Shown in pieces: positions 1-13,900 of a stretch of 64,000 nt of DNA (position 1 is its first letter; each line of letters begins with the position of its first letter). Origin of the DNA: Enchytraeus crypticus. Lineage: Eukaryota; Annelida; Clitellata; Enchytraeida; Enchytraeidae. Below the pieces are notes generated by a model. That model was not told where the DNA came from and did no database searches. It worked only from the letters and a program-made list of their open reading frames with translations. Both the position numbers and the translations under genes were made by a program. The stretch spans positions 310,001-374,000 of the forward strand of contig CAJHZI010000463.1 in assembly GCA_905160935.1 (NCBI GenBank), read 5' to 3'.

Positions 1-558
1 AACTGCGAAACTGGGTGTTTACTTGAAATTACATTTTTATAATTTTTTACTACATTTATACATTTATCTATCAGTTAGATATAGCTATACGATAAAAGAG
101 AGATTGTTTTGATAGATTATTTGTATATTCAACACATTGTCAGGAAATTCCGGCAATCATGCCGTTTTAAAATATTAAATTTACCAAATTTAAGAATTCA
201 ATATACGTGAAAAGAACATTGTCTTAGTGATTGGTGATAGTTTCTTTTATTGTGTAGATTTCTTTCATATCGCAAATTTATTGCAACGACATTGCAAGAA
301 AATTAATATTTCGCTGTTGATATTTAAATTAGGCCACCCTCGTGTTCTTGTTCTTTCATTTCGCAAATATGAGGCTTTTCTATTGTTAAGTCCAGGAATT
401 GATACCAGAATAACATTAGCTATTAAAGTGATATTGTCGTCAGTGACACATTGATACTCTACTTAATACTTATACTACTGAGAGAATGTACCGATAGCTA
501 CGATTGTATACGCAAGAACATAAATTACTGACGAGGCTTAAAATCAATTTGATCAAGC
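1..558. other. No gene recognised
   Basis: AT-rich DNA. A 75-codon open frame at 227-454 shows no domain or coding character and is not called. Confidence 0.5.
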
Positions 559-653
559 ATGAGTCTGAGTCAGTTGACGTTTACTATACGACTGTTCACT
601 TATAAAATTCCGAGCATGATATTTTTCTTAGTTGCTTCTGTGGACTCCTTCAG
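559..653 (+). CDS. Candidate signal-peptide exon for gene C
   Basis: ATG at 559 opens 31 codons ending in a hydrophobic run (MIFFLVASVDSF, with a second in-frame Met at residue 20), followed by a strong donor TTCAG|GTGAGG. It lies upstream of gene C on the same strand and looks like a secretory leader. It ends in phase 2, while the first secure exon (2840) needs phase 1. Either a further exon lies between or this is not part of the gene. A stretch from about 2530, acceptor ...ATACAG, has the right incoming phase but no convincing donor. Confidence 0.3.
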
Positions 654-2839
654 GTGAGGATTTTGACTTCCAGTTGTGTCTTCCGAGAAAGCTTTCCTTG
701 TACATGTATCTCGGTTGAATGAGAAACCTGGCGTTAAATACTTATTAATTTGTGGCTTTCTGATTAATGGAAGGATCATTTACGGATAGACTAACTGATT
801 GATGTTTTTCTTTTTCTATTGGACTAATTGATTGGCTGGTCATTCATTCGTTCATTCATTCATTCATTCAATTATTCATTCATTGCAAATACTTAATATC
901 TTCAGACTTTCATCAATAAGTTCTCGAAAAGTGTAAACATTAATAACTTACTACTGAATCTCAAGTTCTCTCAATTTTGATACTTACCTGGTCTATACGA
1001 CTTAACAGAACTTTCGTGAATATCATACCAGCTATATTATGAACCCCTATTGTAAAACCTTTGTGGGCTGAAAGCATGAAATCTGCAAAACATTACATGC
1101 TGTTTACGCTGTGGGGCCTCAAGTTGCGTATTTACGTTTTTTTCTGAATTGCATTGTAATGCTTTAGCTGAGGTAACATGCATGTTGGTCTACATAAATT
1201 CTGATTATTACACATTATCTCAGTTGCCTAGAAAGGTAAGTACACGAATACATTGGTGCATATGAAATTATGCACTAGTTTGATTAGCATTAGTTAAATT
1301 AATGTGCTAGTTTAATTAATTTATACTATAATGCAATTTGATGCACCAACTAATGCACTAGTTTAATTAATAATTAGCTTTTAATATATAAAAGCTTTTA
1401 CTTTTATATATTACAGTTTCAGAATTTTAAACGATTTAAACGATAAAATAAGACAACATTAGTTATGCTTGAATATTTAATTCTAACCTTAATTATAGGC
1501 TTGCACTTAATTCCAAATAGCCCTAGCAAGATTTATTGCGTTTGAACATTCAGTTCAGGGATATGTTTTGTTCTAGTTTTCTGACACATCTTCACTTAAT
1601 TTCCTAGTTTGTTCATAACTTTCGTAGTCTTGATAGTCATAAAACATAGCACGTCATAGGTCATTGCACGTCAGAAGTCATAGAACAATGCTAAGAAAGT
1701 TTAAAAAATACAAATGAGTGTTTTATTAAATTCATATACTGAACTCTTTCATTTTGAAGAAAGAATAGAGTTATAGGTATTTTTATGTTTTCTGAAATAT
1801 AGTATGTAAGCCGATGCCCTATATACGTGTATCATTGAAATAAATACAGTTGTATTACAGAAAATTGTGAATCATAGGAGAGATTTGGCATCTGAAAAGG
1901 ATTGAATATAAATAGGCCCTAATAATAGACGAAAAGAGGAAACGAACTGAGATCTGAAATAAAATAATTCAAAATATGTATATAGACATAAACAGCCATA
2001 GAGGTCTAGTAGAATAATTATAAAAGATAATAATTATTAGAAAAATAATTATAAAGAATAATAGTAATCAAATACAAATAGGACAGGAAAATGTAAAATG
2101 CCAATGTAAAAATCAAACCTTTTGATTGAAGCAGATCTCCTTTTTATTTTTTGGTGTTTTATTTTACTTTATGATAATAAATTATCCCTAAACTTTTACT
2201 TAAAGGAGTGATGATTTTGGCAGCTATGAGCATATGCACTGTGACGATCGTTTTGCATGTAAAAGTCCAGTTTAACTTAAAATAATATTACCAGAGAACT
2301 GCATGAAATCTATTTTCTTAAACCTCAGTACATTTACAGTGATATTGAATAGAATGTATGTTGAAATTGGAAGTTGCTTGTTTGTTAGACCAAGACAAAA
2401 ACTAAATAAATTAAATGATTAAGAATAAAGATAAAGCAATCATCATTATCATCATCATCACCATCATCATCATCTTCTTCTTCAGATTTAATGTAATGCA
2501 ATCGTAACTAATAATTTATGTTTATACAGTAGACAGAGAAAGAATAATCAAAAGCGAAAGAAACTTGTGCTGATTATATATCACGGACCTGCCGGTAGAC
2601 AAACAAGGACAGAGAAACATAGTAAAGTAAGCAACTATCATCTCTATACATTCGTACATTCTATACATTCTATACATTCATCTACTGCAACTATCATCTC
2701 TATACATTCGTTTACGAAAAACTATCATCTCTATCGACTTATTATTTACTTGTCTTGAGTCTATGTTATTATTTTGCACTTATCAAAACCAATTTTTTTG
2801 AAATTTTCAATAGATTTAATTTTTGCTTATCGTTATCAG
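654..2839. other. No secure gene content upstream of gene C
   Basis: AT-rich, with a CATT repeat at 841-885, ATC repeats at 2441-2475, and repeats of AACTATCATCTCTATACATT at 2630-2730. A weak exon-like segment at 2530-2630 was not accepted. Confidence 0.5.
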
Positions 2840-5800
2840 ATAAAATCTACTGTGAAAGCCTCGACATCAGTTTGACAGGGGGCCTAAAGAGACGATTCTG
2901 CAGTGACCGCTGGATGATGAACAATGGTTTGTGTGAGGAGAATGGCGGATCTTGTGAAAGGTCTCGAAGCTATCGTGATGACTGCGATATATCTAACCGT
3001 TCTATCGGGACCCGAGGTCAGTTCTTTGTTGAATCACTACAAGACGTGTTAGCGCTATTTCTGCAACAGTTGAACTCTGGTTACATTGGTTAGCGTAAGA
3101 CGTTTAAGTACACGTAACACAATAAAACTGCATGAGATCGTGTCTCAGGATATCTTTTGTAAATCTCTTTCTAATGTTCCAAATCGGTCAACCGTTCGTG
3201 TTCTTATATTTAATTTCATTAGTCTCTTTCATACTTCTTTTATCTCTCTCTCTCTCTCTCTCTATTTCTTTTCTTCCAATTTTCTCTCAATAGCAATTTT
3301 GCATATTATGAACTTATAAATTGGTATAAATCGGTGCCGAAAACATCTTAATTTATAAGACCATCCAAACGTATCTACAAAATCAATATGACCGCATGCC
3401 AATATCTGTTGTTCGTGAATAGATTTTTATGACTGTTTTTGCGTAAACTTGAAGATACTACTTTACAGGATATCAGGAAATTTCTCCTGAGTAATTTGTG
3501 AACGAATATACTGCAATTAGTTAACGTCTCTGACGTAATCCTTCTATTAGGAAACGGACGTTAAACCGTTATTATTATTATTATTTCTTTTTGACGTAGT
3601 GTTGGTGTTACCATATTTACTCTAGTGTCGTCTGGTAGCCCAATGTGTAGCTCGAACCGGATTCAACATCCAATTGGACTGTCTCTGATAGTACGCATAT
3701 GATGCAGAAACAGACGTTAAACTTTGCCTCATAACCTTATGCATTTGTCTTTGTCACGTACAAAATGTACAAGCTCATCTTCGGTAACATTTATTAACTA
3801 TAATAGTATTTATTTTTAATCTGAAAATTAAACTCTTTGAATGGCGCTAAGTTAAATTTAAAATATTAAAAGGGAACAAAGACAGCTTGGAACCTGTAAT
3901 CTCCAACTAATTAGACTGCTGTGTTATAAATTCGGCCAACAAAAAAATCCATTCAATATGCATTATGCAAGTACATTGCTATTATTTTCAACGTTGCGCT
4001 ACCGCCAGTGATTTTGTAGAATAGACGTGCAATCGGTTACACAATACCTTACAGTTTAAACGTATGAATAAATTTCATAAGCCGACATTTTAATAACTAG
4101 GTTAAGATTCACTGACCTCTTGACCCTGGCTAGGGTCAGGGTTTTTCTTTACGACACCGCCAATGTTCAAACATAAATCATTTTACCCACAGCGACGTTC
4201 TGAGACACAGAGATTAATATTACGTGAGATTTTGAGATTTTGTTAATAAAATAGTCATGGTTATAATAGTAATTAGATAAAACTAGTGCTTCGTTCAACA
4301 TTCATTCAAAAAGCAGCTATTTCATTCAAATGCTACTAGCCTACATTGGTGAAAAAAGAAAATGAATGTCTCCATTTTACACTATGTAGGTCATGTCCAA
4401 TGGAATGAGTGCACAGCAGATATCGAATAGTACAATTGTGTATAAGATATTTAAAGCATGATTTTGTTGAGATATCTAAAAACATAATTTTGCAACAATT
4501 ATCTAATAATATAATTTCACTAAGATGTTATTAATTTCTATTGGCTCGAGTTGTGTCGTGGTTGCTGAAGAACAGAACAACTGTGATTGTACGTGTTGCA
4601 AAAGTCGACAAAGAAATAAGAAACTAACCAACGTCAGATGGTTCATTCGGTTGATGAGTGCATAGGCTCCAAAAATTGCAAAGCAATTCTATTCTCTGCC
4701 CTTGTAAAACGAGATTCAAGGGAAGACGATGATTATTATAATGTAATTGATGGACATATTGATGGGGCTGAGATAAGAAACAAACCCACGTCACAAGAAG
4801 CATACGGTTGGTGGGAGCATAGGCTCCTGAAATGTCAAAAATTTTATTTCTCTACCCTTGTGAAACGGTGATTCAAGGGAAGATGATGATGATGATTATA
4901 ATTTGATGGACAGGTTGATGGGGCTCAGATAGAGTTGTGGCAACCCGCAGACTGTGACAGAAATACGTATATGAAATACAATGGCTGCAATAAAACAAGA
5001 TGGCGGAATCACAGAAGAACGTGTAACAAGATTAGACGTGTGCTGAGGAGACATCAGAAGGAAAGCTTCTCTGAGGTAAGGTGTTACAGGAATATCGAGC
5101 ATTAGTTGAGGCTGAAAGTAACAGAAAAGATTATATTTTAAAAGATCATTTTATAAGAAGCATTTAAATTACGTGAGATATTAATTAATTGATTAATAAT
5201 TATTTAATAGTTAAATTGTTTAATTAAATAAATAATTGATTAGTAGTTGGTTGATAGAATAACTAGCTTACTGAATGATTGTTTGATTGTCTAATTATTT
5301 GTTTTGATTGCCTGATTCACTGATTTATTGATTTATCGATTGACTGACTGCATGATCGCTTAGTTGATTGATTGATTGTTTAGAACACGGCAGAAGAAGT
5401 GGAAGAACCCATTGAGCTATCCACAGTTAATCACGGATGTATAGAGGATGAGATGCTACTGGAGGAACAGGCACAACACTACCTCAAAGACCTTCAGGTC
5501 ACTTCTCTTGGACCTCCAGAACCTCCCCAGCACACCAACACCCACCCCGAGGGGGGTGTTTCTCGTACCCAGCAGACTAACTCCGAGAATCACTTGAGAC
5601 AACGAAACTCAAAGGACCTCCCGTCTGAGGTCAGACCTAGCCGGGTTCAGCTTGGTGATGAGGCTAGTAGACGTCGACGACGAGCGGTTCATGAGAGGTC
5701 TGGTCGGCGGGCACGCAGGAGGGCTGCGGGGGTCGATGTGGAGCTCGCAGATGTGGGGCTAGCTGATGTGGGGCCCGCTAATATTTGGCTCACTGATTTG

Positions 5801-5915
5801 GGGATCATGTCACGTGAGCGAAGAGCGGCAAGAGTTCGACGTTTTCTCACCGCAAGCTCTGCTAACAACCGCTGGCGGAACAGAACGGTCGGGTTCAAGA
5901 TTGACGGGGCTGCGA
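2840..5915 (+). CDS. Gene C propeptide exons
   Basis: Exons 2840-3016, 4951-5075 and 5384-5915 encode a Cys-rich, basic then acidic N-terminal region. Residues such as KIYCESLD and [11 protein letters not shown] are visible, then a helical acidic piece ([18 protein letters not shown]) and dense Arg clusters ([19 protein letters not shown], later [10 protein letters not shown]). The last Arg cluster is a likely furin-type activation site. It is followed by [14 protein letters not shown], matching the start of mature astacins (W...IPY.ID). The third exon begins at 5384 because only the acceptor after TTTAG there is in phase with the previous exon. The donor at 5915 is A|GTTAGT. This region shows no clear similarity to the propeptide of gene A. 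Confidence 0.7.
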
Positions 5916-8900
5916 GTTAGTTAACAGCTTTAGACTGTTCAGTTAATAGCTTGAAACTAGTTAGTTAATAGCTCTAAACTGGTTTACTATTTTGAGACTA
6001 GTTAGTTAGTAGCTTTAGACTTGGAAGTTAATAGTTTTAGACTTCTTTACCATCCTGAGACTAGTTAGTTAGTAGCTTTAGACTTGCTAGCTAATAGTTT
6101 TGAACTTGTTTACTATCTTGAGACTAGTTATTTAACAGTTTCAAACCTGTTAGTTAATAACTTGAAATTAGTTAGTTAATAGCTTTAGATGCAATCTTTG
6201 ATAATTCTAACTATTAGTTCTGCTACTATAAGTGACCAAGTGAAATATAGGTTAAATTTTTATACTTAATACTTTTAATTACTATCGGAATCACCATTCA
6301 GATAGTAATGTTGAATAGCACGATGGCGATTGCTAGCACGCTTTGAAAATTGAAAAATTGACTTATAAACTAGTCTTGTTTGATTGATTAATTATCTGAT
6401 AATCGACGCATTGATTTGTAGACGCACAACAAGTGAAAGTGATACTGGAAGCTATCTCTATGTGGCAGGACAAGACTTGTCTCAACTTCCATCATCACGA
6501 TACCAACTCGCATGTCAAAGAAAATCACATCATCTTCCTCTACTCACTCTCTCCTGTGTACGTAGCCAAACACTTGATCTAATTGAGGAGTTTAAGTATT
6601 AGGTTTTACTAGGTTTAGGTCAAACATGAATTTCAAACAGGAATAAACCATGATTTTCTACTAGAATAGTCTGAAGGAATGACAGACTTGAAACAATTTA
6701 CAGCTAAATTACATATACACACATGTATAATGGATTATCAACTTTGAATACTTGTAAGAAGGAAATAATGCATGCCAAAAGCCTGTTTAAACAAATGTAG
6801 CCTATGTTGTTGAGTATGCTTCATATTTTTGTGTTTATTTTCATTTTTCTATAGAAACAGTAGGCCTATATGTTCTCTTAGCTTAGTTTTTGATAGTTGT
6901 TATCAATTCGCAGCTTAGCGATGTATGCGTATGCTTCGATGCCTAAGTTGTGACAAAATGGAAAATGAAATAAATTAAAGTATGTATTGGGTCGCTATAT
7001 ATCTCTCTCGTAAGTTAAAGCACTGGTAGTAGGAGTTTTTAAACGATACAAATCGTGAGCCTCAGGTGGTATGTGACTTTAGGATCCAGAGTGATTCAAA
7101 GAAATTAAATTTTGTACTACTAATGAATTTGACTAATCCTAATGTTTTGTGATATAAAAATAATGAAGAATGGCATTTGCATATTCTCTATTGTGTTAAT
7201 AAATATCCTCAGAGGGTCTGTCATATATGAAATATATTTTACAATATACACTGTATATTAGAAAACATGTAATATATTCACTGTACCCATATTATGTCCT
7301 TGTTTCTGAAGAATAAATCAACCGTGGACTGCAATTATCGCATAATGCGACAAAACATTATGATTCAAATCATCGTTAGAAAAGGCGTTCGGTTGGTGAG
7401 CGCCTAAGCTTTAGAAATTGCTACAAAATGTTCTAAAAGGAATGGAAAGATTATCGTATCCCAGCCCTAATTAAACTGTGATTCAAGAGAAAATGATGAT
7501 GATGATGATGTAATATATACATATGCCATAATTTATTATATATTATACACAGTATATTCTATAGCATTGCGACAAAGTTCATTATGTTATATGTGCATTG
7601 TTTACTTATTCTGTACTTGATATAATGGTAACGTTGTAGATGCAGTTCATACATAGGAATGATTGACGGTGTAATACCTCAGCCTGTATATCTCGGCTTC
7701 CTATGCTTTACAGAGGTTTGTAACTCCATCGTTGATGAATCGTACGGACAAAATAATTCGTTTTACACGAGTCTCAATTTTGCTAAAAAGTAGCTCTTCC
7801 TGCTAATGCCCCTATGATTTTTATACTTCGCTTAAATTATTTAATAATTTGCCTGCCTATTTGACCTACATGTATTTATTAAGCTATTTATTCATTGAAT
7901 AATTTGTGATTATTATTAGTTTGAATGAGATGAAGTAATGGATTGCTGGTTTATTTACAAAATTGACTTTTATGGTAACTGATTAAATCATTTTGGGAGT
8001 GTAATTGAACATGACTTTGGCCACGCCCTTAGGTTGATTGATTGATTTACTAACTGATTAAATCATTTCAGGATGTAATTGCACATCAAATAGGCAAATC
8101 CCTTGTGTTGATTGATTGATATAACAACTGATTAAATCATTTCAGGGTGTAGTTGCACATGAAATAGGCCACACCCTTGGGTTGATTGATTGATATAGTA
8201 ACTGATTAAATCATTTCAGGGTGTAGTTGCACATGAAATAGGCCACGCTCTTGGGTTGATTCACGAGCATCAGAGAGTTGACAGAGACGACTTTGTTACC
8301 ATCCTCTCAGAAAATATTCTACAACCTGACATGTTCTCTAGATTTGACTCCGCCTACCTCGACCAATGGAGACGGGCCTATGATTACGCCTCTGATTTGC
8401 ATTATAGATCAGCGGTAAATATGTTCGTATGTGTTTATATGTGCTTGCATATGCTTGTTTGTGCTTTATATGCTTGTATTTATGCTTGTATGTGCTTCAA
8501 TGATAGAATATAGCTGTCTAGCAAATAATTCTTTTATATGCTTTATGATTGCACGTAGCTGTTTAATAGGTATGCGTATATATGCTTGTAGATTTGTTAT
8601 AGCCATCTGCTATAGCTATAACAAATAGCTATTTGTTACAGCTAACCACACTTGTATACGTGTGATTGCATATAACTGTTTAGTATCTATGCTTGCGTAT
8701 GTTTGTAGAATTTTGCATTGGTGTATAGTAAATACATGTACATGTATGCCTGTGTATGTTTGCATAATTGTTTAAAACTGTCTTGTAAGTATGCTTGCAA
8801 ACAGAAGAGGGCTGAAAACTAAATGTATTTTATATGGGCCAACCGATTTACAAAAATTATTATAAATAAACTGTAATAAATTTTAAACTTCATTGCATAA

Positions 8901-10734
8901 TTTGTCTTCTTTATTCTCTCGAGAAACGTTCATGAAACATTTTCCAGGTCGATTTATGCCTTGGGAATAGTTTGTATATTTTACGTCAATCAATAGATCT
9001 GATTTTTCATAGAATTTCTTAAAGTATTGCTGCATAACTCTCAGTATTATTCTTTCAAAGGAAATTAGTAATATCAAGGTAAAATCATTTTGTCATAATT
9101 GTGTTAGGCCTACTCATCTAACGGTGAAAATACAATAGAGACAAAAGATCCCCAGTATCAGACTACAATAGGACAGCGGCAGGAACTCAGTTTCTATGAC
9201 GTGTACGATATCAATAGAGCCTACTGCTCAGGTATCAATTTTATCAATTCTCAATAGATAATCATTTAGCTCTTCAATTGCTTTTTGACAGAATTTACCA
9301 GTACTGCTACCGTCTTTCGTCATTCCATTCCTTCTCTTTTCTTTATAACATTCTTGCTAATCTTAATCTCTCTCTCTCTCTCTCTTAGTGCACTGCCTAC
9401 TGGCAGGTCCATGGTATATAGCGCCTTCACTCGTCTCTGTCTTCCGCTTTCCTCTTCATTTCCACATATCCGTGGGTCTTTAAATCATCTAACATGCCTA
9501 ATCTTGGCCTGCCCCTACCTCTTTTCCCTTCCATTCTACCTTCTGTGACCTCTATTAATAGACCTTCTAATCTTAATATGGGTTAATAGAATCGCTAGTT
9601 GTCTACAATAGTGAAGAGAAGATCAACTCATTGAGTATGTGACGTCAATATAGCTTTTGCTAATTATAATGATAGAATATAATTAATACATTACAATATA
9701 GTTTGACAGAATTAGACTATAATTTAGTTTTCTTTTCAGAGGAGACGTTGGTTTTGTTTGGATCTTAGTGCTTTGTCACCTTTACAATACGCACAGTCCA
9801 CGCTTAGTCTATACTTCACAAACGGATCAGTCATTCATTCAAATGAGAACCAAAAATATACTTATCAAACCGCAGTCCGGTAAAATTTTAGCAATGCATC
9901 ACTCAAGCTATTAACACGTATAACACGAATTTATTTTAATTAGTAAAAATATAAGCAAGTTAATACCTGTTACCTTTAGCTCTTTTTTCATGTTTTTGAG
10001 TAATTTTTGTCATTATATAAGTCATTAAAATGACTATGTGGTTATTATTAGAATGTCTTAATAGCGTTGGGGTAACGTCATGAAGTTTTAAATGACAGAT
10101 CCTGAGGTGAATTGAACTCTCGTGGGTTCGAATCCCAGCCGCGCTGATCTGAGAGTAAAATCTCGGACATTAACTGGACTGGTTACACGGAAAATGGAAT
10201 AAATTGCCTAACGGTTTAAACATGTGGTATTAAAAAGTGATAGATATCAACATATTTGACCGTATCACTATAATGCTTGCTTACTTATTTCTATTATTTA
10301 TAGACATTTGCAGTAGTATGCCTCTACCGCGCCCCTGCAGTAATGGTGGTTACCAGGATCCTAAGAATTGCTCTAAGTGCAGATGTCCTGATGGATTGGC
10401 TGGTTATTTCTGCGAAAGCGTAAAACCGCCAGTCAATGGTAACACTATATCGATTCATTATTTCAAATTATCGGTAATTAAATTTAATGTATCTCTCAGT
10501 AGATAAGAAAATTGATAATTATATCTGATGACTATGCATTGATAATTATTTTATTAGTCATTCGAATAAATCAATAATTTAATCAATAATCAAGAATCAG
10601 CCAATCAATAGACGACTGTCGACAGCGTTGAAGTTACCACGTGTAGCTGAACAAGACGAATTCATTGCAACACTGGAAGCAGTAGATCTATAAGTTAATT
10701 AAGAGAATAATATACATGTATTATATATATATAC

Positions 10735-10769
<35 letters not shown>

Positions 10770-10841
10770 ATATGAATATATAATTCTATATATACATGTA
10801 TATATTTAATTTATTTATTTACATGTATATAGATATATCTA

Positions 10842-10880
<39 letters not shown>

Positions 10881-10899
10881 GTGTATGTATATATATGTA

Positions 10900-10959
<60 letters not shown>

Positions 10960-13900
10960 TCATGTACATAGAAAAATAATGAACTCTGATAATCTGATAA
11001 TAGTGTAAAGAGCTTATGAGAAAAATATCAGATTGTCTACCATTTGTAGCACAAGCGGTAATTGTTGAAGTTTCCTTTGCATGTAGATCTGCGGTATATC
11101 TTAGGTTCGACAAACTTGACCTGGCTATGCCAGAAGCTGATTAGCGATGGATTTGGGGCAGACAGCTATTCTGTGCGTTGCTTGATCTTCCACTTTTTAC
11201 CATGCTAATATCTGTCTTTTTTGGAAGTGCAATTCCAAATTAGTGCCAACATAATACGCCACTCATCGCTACTTACTGATCGTCCCTAACACAGACTAAT
11301 TTAGAAGTTACAAAACTATTTGAGAATTGATTAAAGTTAAAACCGATTAGAGTTATGAACCGATTAGAGTTATGAACCGATTAGAATTATGAACCGATTA
11401 GAGTTATGAACCGATTAGAGTTATGAATCGATTAGAGTGATGAACCGATTAGAGTTAAGAACCGATTAGAGTTATGAACTGATTAGAATTATGAACCGAT
11501 TAGAGTGATGAACTGATTAGAGTGATGAACCGATTAGAGCTATGAACCGATTAGAGTGATGAACCGATTAGAGTTATGAATCGATTGGAGTTATGAACCG
11601 ATTAGAGTTATCAATCGATTTGAGTTATCAATCGATTAGCGTTATCAACCGATTAGAGTTATGAACCGCTTAGAGTTATGAACCGATTAGAGTGATGAAC
11701 CGATTAGAGTTATGAACCGATTAGAATTATGAAACGATTTGAATTGCAATTCCAAATTAGTGCCAGAAAAATCAGAAAACTCTAACGCCGAAGAGTTAAG
11801 TTTAACTCTTTAATTTATTTTGTAATCTATAGGCTTATATTGCACTACATAATTAATTAAGAATGATTAGTTTTGCTGTGTCAGGTGAATGCGGTGGATG
11901 GCTGAGAGCAGGATCGAGTCCTGGAAGAGCTTTCACTCCAGGATACGGACTTCCTGTAGGTCATTATGAGAACAACCAGGAGTGCAGCTGGCTCATTGAG
12001 GTAGCAATCATTCATACGAGCAATTATTGATAAATTCTCAGGCGTTGCCGATATTGTTATATGTTATCCCTGTTATGAGTCTTAACAAATCAGAGTTAAA
12101 GAGTTTCTCCGATGCATACAATAGCGTCTTCTCAAAAAATTTCAATTCATTTGACAAAAATACTCTACAGTATTGTCAGTGGTACTGTTGTTTCTGGTCT
12201 TTTGAGATATTATATAATTATCATAGGTTTATCTTTTTGCATAAATCAGTGATTTCAAATGGCTTAACTGAGAATTCAGAGGCTAACTATGATGACTACT
12301 TGGACTATGTAACCATTAAAAGAAAATATTCAATTGAGATTCAAGACTCATTGGCCTGTATCAGGTATAAATTTTGTAATTATTTTAAAGAGATATTGGC
12401 ATAGCTAATACTAATGATATTTAAGAAGAGTTTGAGTTTGGTACTTTAGTTATGAATGTTTACTTTCTTTATTTTCTTTGTATTGATTTATGTTGTGTTT
12501 ATGTTGTGTTTATGTTGTGTTTATGTTGTTGTGTTTATGTTGTGTTTGATTTCTATTGTATATGTTTCTTACTGCCATAAATTTGGTGAAATAAAGAACA
12601 TATTAATCAATCAGTCAAAAATCAATCGATCATTCAGTCATACAAATAATTAATCAAGCTTCAAATAATAAATTGATCATTCAGTCCATACACATAATTA
12701 ATCAAACATCAACTAATCAATCGATCATTCAGGCATTCAGTAAATCATCAAAGCGATCATTAAATTAGTAAAATTAGTACATTGCTTTCAACCTTCCAGA
12801 TCAACTCAAATTTCAAGATTTGGACGCGTCAATAAAGCAATCAATCAATTAATGAATCAATCAATCAGCAATCAGTCAATCGATTGCAAATATGGTCAAT
12901 TTCCCAATTTGGACAGTGTTGTGGGAAAACATAGAGATAAGACTAAGGAATAAAGAGACTCGTATAGGTGACTCTCTCAAAGGATTGGAGGGTTCTTAAC
13001 ATATAATTCAGTCCCTCTCTCTGACATTTTGCCTATCGTTTCTACATACGAATATACTGAAATATACATGGTATACAACAACTTTTTTGTTAAATATTTT
13101 TAAATTGCTTTTTTGACACTTTTGTAAACGGTTTATTTTTAAAACTTATTGAGTTTTACTAAACACCATAAAATAATTCTTAAAATGCTGCACGGCGTTT
13201 TGAAACCATCTTTAAACTGCATCTCACTATTTCATACATGCTTGTTCTGCATATATAGCATGCTCTAGGCTGAATCTGTGCGACTAGGTTTTCTTACCTC
13301 TTCTAGAATTGTGCTGTCGCTGAAGTTTTACTAAATGTTTTTTAGTTATAAAGAATTGAAACTGGTTTATCAAGGCCAACCATAAATTTTGTCCGAATAA
13401 TAGTCGAACAAGAATACATAACTTTTATATGCAAATTAAGTGCACGACCTAAAGTAATATGTTTAATTGTCATTGTGTTCAGATATTTAAGTGTTTATAT
13501 TGTTGATTGTCTTAAAAATTATACTACATGATCCGTTAAATTAATCATGGCACATAATTAGGGCCTATACTAACGATTTTTTAAAATAAATATAAATCAA
13601 TGCGAATGTTTGCACTTTAAAAATTCGAATAAATAAGTGCCACTTGTGGGCCTCTATTTTCGTTCATGCGCTCTAACTGCTTATTGTGTATGCCAATTGT
13701 GATTATCGTATGATAAATGAAATATTAGTAACTAAAAAGAATCGATCGATTAGATTTAGATTTTTCTACTAATTGTATAGTTCTTTTTGTCGCTGCGCAG
13801 TCTCTGAACGGAGAGAAGGTGAGCGTGGAGTTTGAGGATGAGTTCGGAGTGTTTTGCTATGCTGACGGGGACTCCTGTCCTCATTGGGTGGAGGTGAGAT

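Noticed and set aside
2530..2660. Exon candidate with frame KKLVLIIYHGPAGRQTR
   Set aside because: No donor gives the phase needed by exon 2840 except a weak CCG|GTAGAC, and no homologous sequence exists in gene A.
5689..5898. Minus-strand open frame within the gene C propeptide exon
   Set aside because: Complement of the Arg-rich coding sequence; the plus strand has matching splice phases and astacin start.
10100..10145. Possible functional tRNA gene at the GGTTCGAATCC box
   Set aside because: No acceptor stem or cloverleaf could be formed; it is a SINE head.
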